DNA of 22,218 nt, taken from IMG/VR virus record IMGVR_UViG_3300010885_012303, positions 1 through 22,218 of that record. The stretch is one strand, 5' to 3'. The DNA comes from a virus. A program made the position numbers and the translations under genes. Below the pieces are notes generated by a model that was not told the DNA's origin, did no database searches, and saw nothing but the letters and a program-made list of their open reading frames with translations. Shown piece after piece: positions 8,659 to 15,267 of this stretch (its first letter is position 1; each line of letters starts with the position of its first letter).

Positions 8659-9870
8659 TTAAGCGAGTGAATCTTGAACCATGATTGTTGTCGCTAAATT
8701 AGCCACTGCACTACCACCCGCTGTATTTTTAAGCGCAGTAAATGGGAATGTGCGAGTTAATCCAGACGCGCCATCAGTTACATCAGCACCGCCAATTTTA
8801 ACGCGTGACATGGTAAACGATACAAAATCAGCCGTTGCAGTGCTATCTGTTGTTAATACCATAATGATAGACACTTCGGTTTCATTGATAAAGTAATCGC
8901 GGAATGTTGCGTCGGTAAAGTAAGCACTAAATGTACCTGTTGCGCCTACAACGCCTTGGAAAACATCTGGGCGTGTTAATGAACCAACTACTGCGTCAGC
9001 TACTGCAATATTTCCGTTAATGTCAAAATCAATTGAAGTAACGATTGCAACAGGTGTTCCTGCAACAAGTAACAAGCCATTTACACCAGCAGTCACGCCA
9101 CCAGTTGTAATTGCAGTTGGTGAAGTTAAAACTTGTGATGTGCCAGTGGTAACATTTAAGCCGACCAATGGAAAATCAATGGTCGCCATGCCATTAGCAG
9201 GGATTTTTACCTGTGCATTAGTTTGCATAATGTCAGTGTAAACCTCTGACTGCGCAACGTCTGAAAACCAATGTTCAACTGTGTAATAATCTTGTGTCTG
9301 TGAAGTTTCTGGCACATAAGTATATTTGCCGGGAATAGCAACAGTTACCCCAGTAACTGAGGTTGCATTATCTGCAAGCGCACTACCGTTTAACGTTTTA
9401 ACTGTTAATGTGGTTGCTGTTACAGCAGTCACTAATAAGTTTTTATTTAAGTTAGCCGCGTTAACGCTGCCCGCTGTAATGCGAACCACGTTACCGATTT
9501 TAATACCACCAGTTAACGGATTTCCTGTTTGGAATGTAATCACGCCAGTTGATGCAACAATAGTGACAGCCGCTGCGGTTAACGATGAAATCGCAACAAA
9601 GTCTTTACGCAATACGGATTGTAAAAAGTCTTTATATGTTCCCGCTGATAATTCACCGCTTAATGTACCCGTTGATTGTTTTGAGCCATGACGAAAATCA
9701 GCAATTTGTTGATCTGGGCGAATCTCGTTTGACTGGAATGTTTCTTTAGTCAAGTTGATTGTGCTTGTGACACGTCTTAATTCTTGACCGCCACTGCCTG
9801 AAGCTGCTACGCCTAAGCCTGTTTGTTTTTTGTAAGATACGACTTTTTTAACGCCTTGTGCAATTGTCAT
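8659..9870 (-). CDS. Major tail tube protein
   Basis: This 403-residue structural protein would polymerise into the tail tube. It begins with the phage tail tube type N-terminus (VVSYKKQTGLG, then LRRVTSTINLTKETFQSNEI at about residues 30-50 and FRHGSKQSTGTLSGELS). About residues 95-175 form a Thr/Val-rich beta insertion (GNVVRITAG, NLLVTAVTATTLTVK). The C-terminal half returns to the tube fold (FRDYFINETEVSIIMVLTTD, FTMSRVKIGGADV, TRTFPFTAL). It is low in Cys and charge, typical of virion proteins. ATG 9870 has AGAGG about 8 bases upstream. Position between the tail terminator and the G/T chaperones, with a strong terminator after it, fits a highly expressed tail subunit. Confidence 0.9.
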   Translation of the reverse strand: MTIAQGVKKVVSYKKQTGLGVAASGSGGQELRRVTSTINLTKETFQSNEIRPDQQIADFRHGSKQSTGTLSGELSAGTYKDFLQSVLRKDFVAISSLTAAAVTIVASTGVITFQTGNPLTGGIKIGNVVRITAGSVNAANLNKNLLVTAVTATTLTVKTLNGSALADNATSVTGVTVAIPGKYTYVPETSQTQDYYTVEHWFSDVAQSEVYTDIMQTNAQVKIPANGMATIDFPLVGLNVTTGTSQVLTSPTAITTGGVTAGVNGLLLVAGTPVAIVTSIDFDINGNIAVADAVVGSLTRPDVFQGVVGATGTFSAYFTDATFRDYFINETEVSIIMVLTTDSTATADFVSFTMSRVKIGGADVTDGASGLTRTFPFTALKNTAGGSAVANLATTIMVQDSLA

Positions 9871-9881
9871 TTTGTAACCTC

Positions 9882-10289
9882 TTATGGATAAATATCTGCT
9901 GAAAAATAAATTGATACCGGAATTTTATAAAGCACCCCGTCAATCAATGCCGGTGCAATTGAAGGTGTCTTGTCAATAATAACAGTTACACTGCCGTTTG
10001 TTAAACTTGTACCGCGTTTAAAATGATTAACCAATAAATCAACGCGGGTTGCTGCTGTTTTTGCGCCTACGTTAGCCGGATAACACAATAGAACCTGCAT
10101 AAATCCTTTTACGCGATAATGATTGCCTCCCAGTGTTGGGTTAAGTGTGTCTGCAATCATTAAATTAACTTGTTGATATGCTGTGCCAACGATGGGCGTA
10201 AACGGTACGTTTTCCCACGCTGTCGCAATCGTAGGCGTTAGCGCATTGAGTTTTGTTTCTAATGCGGTACGGATCTCAACCAGTGCCAT
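9882..10289 (-). CDS. Tail terminator protein (DUF4128-like)
   Basis: This 135-residue protein resembles the small alpha/beta tail terminator or tail completion family that caps the tail tube and joins it to the head. The N-terminal helix (IRTALETKLNAL) leads into WENVPFTPIVGTAYQQVNLM, and the centre has the repeated strand pattern RVKGFMQVLLCYPANVG followed by a helix (TRVDLLVNHFKRG). It ends in KIPVSIYFSAD. ATG 10289 lies inside the end of the upstream neck gene (14-base overlap), and the tail tube gene begins 11 bases downstream. The gene order neck, terminator, tube supports the call. The family name is from memory of the fold pattern. Confidence 0.75.
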   Translation of the reverse strand: MALVEIRTALETKLNALTPTIATAWENVPFTPIVGTAYQQVNLMIADTLNPTLGGNHYRVKGFMQVLLCYPANVGAKTAATRVDLLVNHFKRGTSLTNGSVTVIIDKTPSIAPALIDGVLYKIPVSIYFSADIYP

Positions 10290-10635
10290 TTAAAACTCCT
10301 TCAAATAATGCAACAGATACACGAACCATGCCGTTTGGTGCTTGTCTGCTATGTGCGTCATATTCTAATTTTTGAATATAAGGCACGTTGTTGGTTAAGT
10401 AAACAACACTGCCTGCTCTGCGTGGGATAACGCTTTGTGCTTTCATTACGCTACCGCTATCATCTTCACCGACAAAAGGCGAATCAATTGTACATTGCCA
10501 GTTACCGCGAGCGCGTCCAGTATCAACAGGTGTCATTTGAATAATGTTAGAAAAAACTTCACTTGTTGCAGCGCGTATTTTATTATCAACGTGACCATTA
10601 GCACGCGCCACAATTTGCGACATTGACCCCGTCAT
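10276..10635 (-). CDS. HK97 gp10-like neck (tail completion) protein
   Basis: This 119-residue protein carries the hallmark TPVDTGRARGNWQ motif (residues about 35-47) of HK97 gp10-like head-tail joining proteins, followed by the usual VVYLTNNVPYIQKLEYDAHS strand-helix and a C-terminal helix. Proteins of this family sit in the neck between connector and tail. ATG 10635 overlaps the stop of the upstream gene in an ATGA junction. A second in-frame ATG four codons on (10623, MSQIV) is an alternative start. The product overlaps the tail terminator gene by 14 bases. Confidence 0.88.
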   Translation of the reverse strand: MTGSMSQIVARANGHVDNKIRAATSEVFSNIIQMTPVDTGRARGNWQCTIDSPFVGEDDSGSVMKAQSVIPRRAGSVVYLTNNVPYIQKLEYDAHSRQAPNGMVRVSVALFEGVLNGTG

Positions 10636-10991
10636 TTTCTCACCTGCATTTCATAAAGCGCGGGTAATTCACCCGACCATATATGACGAACTGCCACCAC
10701 TTGATAAACTTCACTATCAACGGTTACTTTATCTGCTGGTTGTGGAGTTGGTGCGCCTAATGCCGCGATCATTACCTTTCTGTCGCCCGCTTGCACTACG
10801 CCACTAATAAAATCAATTCCGTTATAGTCTTTAATAACGGCAGTATGATTAGTGGATGTTGTTGTTCCGCCCGATAACTCCCCTGTTGTTGGGTCATAAG
10901 TGCCCTCAACAATAGACGTTAGCGTGATTGATTTGCCAAACTTATCGAGCAATTTATCTGCTGTAGATCGAGCGCGAGCGTCAAGTGTCAT
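10632..10991 (-). CDS. Head-tail adaptor / head closure protein
   Basis: This 119-residue protein has the features of the small head closure (stopper) family. An N-terminal helix (STADKLLDKFGKSITLTSI) is followed by a beta barrel with a GTYDPTTGELSGGTTT turn and strands GDRKVMIAAL, KVTVDSEVYQVVAVRHI. The sequence YDPTTGE is common in these proteins. ATG 10991 overlaps the stop of the upstream connector gene by 4 bases (ATGA), and the gene ends in another ATGA overlap with the gp10-like gene. Such tight coupling of three neck genes is typical for siphophages. Confidence 0.78.
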   Translation of the reverse strand: MTLDARARSTADKLLDKFGKSITLTSIVEGTYDPTTGELSGGTTTSTNHTAVIKDYNGIDFISGVVQAGDRKVMIAALGAPTPQPADKVTVDSEVYQVVAVRHIWSGELPALYEMQVRK

Positions 10992-11518
10992 GTTCTCACC
11001 AATGATCTCGACATATCATTACCCTGTTGTTTAAAAAACACCGATAACATGGCATCAATTTGAGCATAGCGGGTTTGTTGTGGTGAGTATTTGTCATATT
11101 CCACCTCGATAACGTCTACTTTTTCACGAATAACGCCTTGCGTTAAATCCTGCATTAAAATGGCTGTGTAAGATTTTAACGCTAATTCAGCACACGCATT
11201 TTTTACAGTAGTTGGCACAATGTCAAAATCCACATATTGCGGAAAAACATTTGCCGATAATGAATCAATTAATGGAACGTATAAGCGCGGCCAATCAAGC
11301 GACTGTGTTGAGTATCTGCGATAACCCGCATATTGCAAACGATATTGAGCCACCATATAATCTGTGGCTTTGCGCAATAATTGTTCTTTTGTTGCATCAC
11401 TTGTAATTGCCGCCCATGCCGTATTGCCAATGTTTGCGTGGTAGGTTGTTGCGTCTGCAACTGATACATAACTTTCAGCGTTTGCAAGTCCAGTGCCATT
11501 TTCAACTATTAAAGTCAT
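10988..11518 (-). CDS. Head-tail connector protein (DnaT-like / gp6-like family)
   Basis: This 176-residue protein opens with NGTGLANAESYVSVADATTYHAN, which matches proteins labelled 'putative DnaT-like ssDNA-binding protein' in phage head modules. That label is historical and the role is more likely connector/adaptor. It continues with an all-helical segment (EQLLRKATDYMVAQYRLQYAG, then DWPRL and TTVKNACAELALKSYTAIL). ATG 11518 has AAGG 7 bases upstream. The gene lies nine bases after the upstream head gene and overlaps the head closure gene by 4 bases, as expected for the first component of the neck cassette. Confidence 0.78.
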   Translation of the reverse strand: MTLIVENGTGLANAESYVSVADATTYHANIGNTAWAAITSDATKEQLLRKATDYMVAQYRLQYAGYRRYSTQSLDWPRLYVPLIDSLSANVFPQYVDFDIVPTTVKNACAELALKSYTAILMQDLTQGVIREKVDVIEVEYDKYSPQQTRYAQIDAMLSVFFKQQGNDMSRSLVRT

Positions 11519-11527
11519 AATATAACC

Positions 11528-11983
11528 TTAAAATGCCGGTGTAATTGTTGCGCCATCTTCAAGTGGTTCATATCTGATGTAATGTTTCCATGTGCCAGTA
11601 GTTGAACCAACACCAATAACGCTAGTTAAAATGCTATTTCCACCAACTCTAACTGCTCCCCAAGGAAATGCGCCCACGCCACTTGCGTTTGAAATAACAG
11701 GCGCGTTAGTTAATGCGCCAAGTTGTGCAAGAACGCTTGTTTTAGGTGCTTTGCTTGCAAGTGTAGCTGATGCTGCTGAGATTGTTTGTGCGGTAGCACT
11801 GTCATTATTTGTAATGCTGTATTGCAACGTTGATGCTGTTGCGTTATTTGCTGTGTAACATTCAGAAACAAGCGCATAAATTAAAACGTCACCAGTGATA
11901 TTAAAAAGCGTATCACCATTAACCATGACTTTTGCAGTTGTTTTTGCAACGTGATCTGAATTGTCTTTTGTTTGTCTGCTCAT
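11528..11983 (-). CDS. Head-associated protein of unknown function
   Basis: This 151-residue protein lies between the capsid gene and the neck genes. It is beta-rich and Ala/Thr/Ser-rich with few charges (TLFNITGDVLIYALVSECYT, STLQYSITNN, SVIGVGSTTGTWKHYIRYEP). This suggests a virion surface or head accessory protein. I have seen similar hypothetical proteins in this position in other siphophages but know no defined function. I chose ATG 11983 (MSRQTK), preceded by AAGGTGG about 8 bases upstream. An in-frame TTG two codons earlier is less likely. The start is two bases after the stop of the preceding small gene. Confidence 0.65.
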   Translation of the reverse strand: MSRQTKDNSDHVAKTTAKVMVNGDTLFNITGDVLIYALVSECYTANNATASTLQYSITNNDSATAQTISAASATLASKAPKTSVLAQLGALTNAPVISNASGVGAFPWGAVRVGGNSILTSVIGVGSTTGTWKHYIRYEPLEDGATITPAF

Positions 11984-11985
11984 AA

Positions 11986-12261
11986 TCAATCCACCTTATG
12001 AATTTGCAATGTGCCTGTTCCGCTTGTTGTAATCGCACCAATTTTGCGCGATTCATCAATACCTAAAGTGACTACATTATAAGCGAATAAAATATAACCC
12101 GTTGACGTGGTTACATCTGTTGCAGTTTCTTCTACTTTAATATAACAATCAATTGTTGACCAAACATCATACAAACCTTCGTGAAGTGCTGCTGATTGAG
12201 CTGCTGATGATGATATTGCAAATGATTGTTGTGAGTTGCCTTCTAAAAATACTGGGTTCAT
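11986..12261 (-). CDS. Small head protein, possible capsid decoration protein
   Basis: This 91-residue protein directly follows the major capsid gene. Its pattern (SSAAQSAALHEGLYDVWSTIDCYIKVEE, GYILFAYNVVTLG, GAITTSGTGTLQIHKV) is a compact all-beta fold like the small proteins often encoded next to capsid genes, where decoration proteins are found. I chose ATG 12261 (MNPVFLEG) because GAG lies about 8 bases before it. An earlier in-frame ATG at 12273 (MRKN) has no ribosome site, and the longest frame (to 12366) would overlap the capsid gene and run through a hairpin. The decoration role is inferred from position and size only. Confidence 0.6.
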   Translation of the reverse strand: MNPVFLEGNSQQSFAISSSAAQSAALHEGLYDVWSTIDCYIKVEETATDVTTSTGYILFAYNVVTLGIDESRKIGAITTSGTGTLQIHKVD

Positions 12262-12287
12262 ATTTTTTCTCATAAGATAATAAAGGC

Positions 12288-12321
12288 GGGGGAACGCAAA
12301 CAGGAACGAACGCGAACCCCC
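12288..12321 (-). other. GC-rich hairpin between capsid gene and the following head gene
   Basis: An inverted repeat pairs five G with five C at its base, then a 2x2 AA/AA (TT/TT) internal loop, then CGC with GCG, around a 14-base loop. It sits in the 68-base gap after the capsid stop codon. On the minus strand seven U residues precede the stem rather than follow it, so it is not a standard intrinsic terminator. It may be an RNA stability or processing element. Confidence 0.35.
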
Positions 12322-12329
12322 TAAAAAAA

Positions 12330-13478
12330 TTAACCGAGCAACGTCGCAACGTGGTTTGGTTTCCATACTTTAGCACCGTATAAGCAACGTACTTCAAGCA
12401 TAGTTTTCATATAACCTTTATAGACTGCGATTTCAAATACCAGACCGCTTGTTGGATCTTGAACTGTCATTACATCAACAGCAGAGTCACCACCGTTTGG
12501 CATAGCTGGAGCGCGCATACCTAGCTCAACGGCTGATTTATGGAAAGCAACACTTGGTGTGTAAGAATCGCCAATTGTTAAAGCGTTTGCTGTAGCAATG
12601 ACTTTTTGTGCGCCTGGAGCATTTAATGAAATAGTGCCAGCAGCCGCAACACCTGTGCCAACAACGTATTTGTTAACGGTATCCGCTGCAAATGTTACAA
12701 CGTCACCCGCTAATACTGTGCCGCTACCAGTTACAAGAGCAACATCAGTTGCACCGATAGCAGTTGAGCCAGAAGTTACATAAGAAGCACCAGCGCCTTT
12801 TGTGTGCGTGGTAATGCCAGCCGATTCTTTAATCATTACGCCTTGAAGGTCAAGCAAAGTACCTTGGCGCAATAAAGCTTCATTACCAGCAGTATTAACT
12901 TGTTGTAGTTGAGCAAGGTTGCGTAACTTAACGCCAGCAGCAGTATTCATTACTAGGCTGATTTGGTTATCAATCGGGCAACCGTTATCAACTAGGACTT
13001 GACGCACTTGAGCGATAGTGTCGAAGTTAGAAGCAAAAGGAGTAGTTCCAGCAGTACCAATGGCGCGTGAAGCACCTTTGTAAACTGTTGCAAATAAGTC
13101 TTGTTCAATCTTGTTGCACAATGCGCGAATGGCTTGAGATATTTGGTCACCATAAATAGTTTCGTAGCCTGAACCGTTGTTGACGTGTTTGACATCTTCA
13201 CCAGTCCAAGGAATCTGAACAGAAGCGTAAGAATCAAGAGTCATTGTTTTGTTGTCAACAGTTTGGTCAGTACCTTCAGGGATAGTCATTGAAGGCGCAA
13301 ATGAAGTGTTTGCTGATGGTGTGCGTGTGAAAGATGCACGGATAGTGTCGCCTTTAGCGGCTCTGTCTGTTGCGTTACCATTGATGGTAGCTGATGGAAT
13401 AAAGCCGACCAATTCACGACCGACTATGTCAGCCGCCTTATAAATGTCTGCCGCTAGGTTGTTTAATACGTTTGCCAT
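12330..13478 (-). CDS. Major capsid protein (P22 coat-like, HK97 fold)
   Basis: This 382-residue protein is the coat subunit that builds the procapsid shell on the scaffold. Features of the P22-type coat family are visible: N-terminal NVLNNLAADIYKAADIVGRELVGFIPS, then GDTIRASFTRTPS, the LDSYASVQIPWTGEDVKHV segment (about 83-102) and YGDQISQAIRALCNKIEQDL. An A-domain follows with QVRQVLVDNGCP. A Thr/Ala/Val-rich insertion at about residues 225-285 fits the extra beta domain common in this family. The C-terminus has PSVAFHKSAVELGMRAP and GLVFEIAVYKGYMKTMLEVRC strands. ATG 13478 has AGAAGG 9 bases upstream. It lies downstream of a scaffold-like gene, as in most phage head modules. Confidence 0.93.
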   Translation of the reverse strand: MANVLNNLAADIYKAADIVGRELVGFIPSATINGNATDRAAKGDTIRASFTRTPSANTSFAPSMTIPEGTDQTVDNKTMTLDSYASVQIPWTGEDVKHVNNGSGYETIYGDQISQAIRALCNKIEQDLFATVYKGASRAIGTAGTTPFASNFDTIAQVRQVLVDNGCPIDNQISLVMNTAAGVKLRNLAQLQQVNTAGNEALLRQGTLLDLQGVMIKESAGITTHTKGAGASYVTSGSTAIGATDVALVTGSGTVLAGDVVTFAADTVNKYVVGTGVAAAGTISLNAPGAQKVIATANALTIGDSYTPSVAFHKSAVELGMRAPAMPNGGDSAVDVMTVQDPTSGLVFEIAVYKGYMKTMLEVRCLYGAKVWKPNHVATLLG

Positions 13479-13481
13479 TTT

Positions 13482-13521
13482 GATTGCCTTCTAAAATAAA
13501 AAAAATAATTAGACGGCAATC
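13482..13521 (-). promoter_or_regulatory. Inverted repeat overlapping the capsid gene ribosome-binding site
   Basis: GATTGCC (13482-13488) and GGCAATC (13515-13521) form a perfect 7-bp inverted repeat around a 26-base A/T-rich loop. On the minus-strand mRNA the right arm contains the last GG of the AGAAGG ribosome site of the capsid gene. Folding would partly hide the site. The role is inferred; a 26-base loop makes the structure only modestly stable. Confidence 0.35.
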
Positions 13522-13533
13522 GAAACAGGGTTT

Positions 13534-14151
13534 TTACTCCGAGACTTTGCCGCCTTGCTTAATAAAACTAGCTCTCTCGGCTTGTGACATTGTGTCAAAG
13601 CCTGATCGACCTACTGTTTTCTGAGAGCCTGTACCACCGGCCCCACTCGCACCGCCTCCGCTGTTGGAAGGTGCTGAAATATAATGTTTACCGTCATCAC
13701 TGCCCGCCCATTCTGTGACGAACGCGCTTAAGTCCTTGTCGCCAATCATTGCTTTGCGACTATCACCATCAACAGTGATTTTAGCCTGTGTTGATAGCAT
13801 TGCTTTTACAGCGGGTAAAAATGGAGCTGATACACCAGCCTTTACAAGAGCATCGGTTAAGCCATTATCAAGTAATAACTTAGATGTAAAGCCAGACTCG
13901 GAGCTTAACTGGCCTTGTAATGTTTCCAGCACCTTTGCCGACTCTTTGCCAGCTTTGTTAGCCGCGCTTAAGTCTACAGTCAGTTTGTCTATCTGCGCTT
14001 CAAGATCAATCACCGTTTGTGGATCAATCTCTTGACCTTTCATAAGCTTCTTGTTCTTGTCTAGCAATTCCTGATTCTTTGTCTTAAGTCCGCTAATTGC
14101 CGACTCAACTGCTGAATCAATAACTGCTTGTATTTCTGGTGTAATTTTCAT
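13534..14151 (-). CDS. Putative scaffolding protein (GP20-like)
   Basis: This 205-residue protein lies between the MuF-like gene and the capsid gene, where phage scaffolds are encoded. It is highly helical: residues about 10-90 form a coiled-coil-like run (SGLKTKNQELLDKNKKLMKG, then IDLEAQIDKLTVDLSAANK). A segment with two hydrophobic helices follows (LLLDNGLTDALVKAG, FLPAVKAML). A flexible Gly/Ser linker (SNSGGGASGAGGTGS) leads to a C-terminal helix-like tail (FDTMSQAERASFIKQGGK), which is often the capsid-binding part. I chose ATG 14151 (MKITPE) because AGGGGA lies 5 bases upstream. An in-frame ATG at 14178 has no such site. No protease gene is seen nearby, so scaffold removal may not need cleavage. 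Confidence 0.75.
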   Translation of the reverse strand: MKITPEIQAVIDSAVESAISGLKTKNQELLDKNKKLMKGQEIDPQTVIDLEAQIDKLTVDLSAANKAGKESAKVLETLQGQLSSESGFTSKLLLDNGLTDALVKAGVSAPFLPAVKAMLSTQAKITVDGDSRKAMIGDKDLSAFVTEWAGSDDGKHYISAPSNSGGGASGAGGTGSQKTVGRSGFDTMSQAERASFIKQGGKVSE

Positions 14152-14212
14152 CTTGTCCCCTAAGGATTTGGAGGGCATAGCCCGATTAAAGATCGCCTAA
14201 CGATTTTGACGT

Positions 14213-14221
14213 ACTATAACA
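14213..14221 (-). promoter_or_regulatory. Possible extended -10 promoter ahead of the scaffold and capsid genes
   Basis: The minus strand reads TGTTATAGT, an extended -10 element (TGnTATAGT). It lies in the 84-base gap between the MuF-like and scaffold genes, about 60 bases before the scaffold start. The best -35 candidate, TTGATT, is only 15 bases upstream. The identical 9-mer occurs upstream of the terminase genes at 18517-18525. An extra internal promoter here would raise scaffold and coat output. Confidence 0.35.
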
Positions 14222-14235
14222 TGAAATATATTAAA

Positions 14236-15267
14236 TCAACTCTCTTTTGCTTTTAATTCTGCAAGCGTGTACTTATGCCCTGAGCTGTCCACAAATTTAT
14301 CCAGTGGCGTTCCTGCACGATATAGGTCAGCTCTGGCCTTGCCTAGCACCTCATCTTGAAATGCTACGGGCTGTTTTTTTAGCCATGTTTGATAGGTTTC
14401 TGTTTGGGCAACTTGCCCATTCATTGATGCTCTAGTTCTGCCATCAGGGTTTTTAATGCCCATACCTTCCCATGATTTTAGAACACTGACTGTAGACGAC
14501 CTGCAATTGATATGTGCAGGAGGATATAAAGCACTGTCAAGCGGATAGACTTTACCATCCCGCGCTTGGCATATTGAACTGGTTTTACCGTCTAATGTAG
14601 ATACCCATTGCACACCGCTAAATATATCCGCATTAGCTTTGTAATATTCTTGGCTTGCCGTGTTGCTTGCATGTGACATTGCCGTGCTAACTATCGCCTG
14701 AGCCTGTCGTCTGTTTAAAGCTGTAACACCGTCGGTAAATTGGAGCGCCTTTGTTCCTGTGACTCGCTTAACAACATCGCTGTAAGACTGCCCTTCGACT
14801 AAGCCAATTCTTACAGCGTCCTGTAATCTTGAAAAGCTATCGCTATCCAGTTTATCAATCCATTCTTTTATGAGCTTGCCTTGTAATGGCTTGGACTCTA
14901 TGGCCGCAAAAAGCACAGCAGGCGCAACAGCGGTTAAGTCTAAAACTATAGGCGTTACGCTGTTAGTCGTCTTAATCTGCCATTCTTGCTCGTAAGCGCC
15001 CGCCTCGTTCATGTTAATAAACAACTCTTTACCAGCTAAGTTATAGCCCTCCGTCATTATTGCCCTGACTGATTGTAACCTTGCGTCAATCTGGGCAATA
15101 CTCATAGAGCTATCTAAATCTAATGAGCGGAGCTGTGCAACTAAATCCTTTTCAACTACCTTTAATAAGTCCATGACTTTTTTAGTAGTGGAAGAATAAT
15201 AACGCCTTAAATATATCTCGTGAGCTATGGTTTTATCCCTTAGCTGAGTGTTAGCTGTTTCTATCAC
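14236..15267 (-). CDS. MuF-like minor head (head morphogenesis) protein
   Basis: This 343-residue protein belongs to the phage head morphogenesis (Mu gpF / SPP1 gp7) group, minor proteins that bind the portal and help DNA entry. The core MuF signature is clear: VQWVSTLDGKTSSICQARDG (residues 219-238) followed by PPAHINCRSS (249-258), with paired Cys residues at 233 and 255. Upstream is a helical RRQAQAIVSTAMSHASN segment. The C-terminus carries YQTWLKKQPVAFQDEVLG and FVDSSGHKYTLAELK, common in these minor head proteins. Translation starts at a GTG (15267) overlapping the portal stop as GTGA, with GGTGGGA about 8 bases upstream. No fused toxin or ART domain is present. Confidence 0.9.
   Translation of the reverse strand: MIETANTQLRDKTIAHEIYLRRYYSSTTKKVMDLLKVVEKDLVAQLRSLDLDSSMSIAQIDARLQSVRAIMTEGYNLAGKELFINMNEAGAYEQEWQIKTTNSVTPIVLDLTAVAPAVLFAAIESKPLQGKLIKEWIDKLDSDSFSRLQDAVRIGLVEGQSYSDVVKRVTGTKALQFTDGVTALNRRQAQAIVSTAMSHASNTASQEYYKANADIFSGVQWVSTLDGKTSSICQARDGKVYPLDSALYPPAHINCRSSTVSVLKSWEGMGIKNPDGRTRASMNGQVAQTETYQTWLKKQPVAFQDEVLGKARADLYRAGTPLDKFVDSSGHKYTLAELKAKES

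Noticed and set aside
9326-9691. 121-codon plus-strand frame opposite the tail tube gene, and similar ones at 2983-3336 and 13715-14035
   Set aside because: Low-complexity Ala/Val/Thr-rich translations mirror the coding strand, with no supporting ribosome sites or domains.
12262-12397. Longer start for the 91-residue head protein (to 12366) and an overlapping frame at 12167-12397
   Set aside because: They overlap the capsid gene end and the intergenic hairpin and lack ribosome sites.
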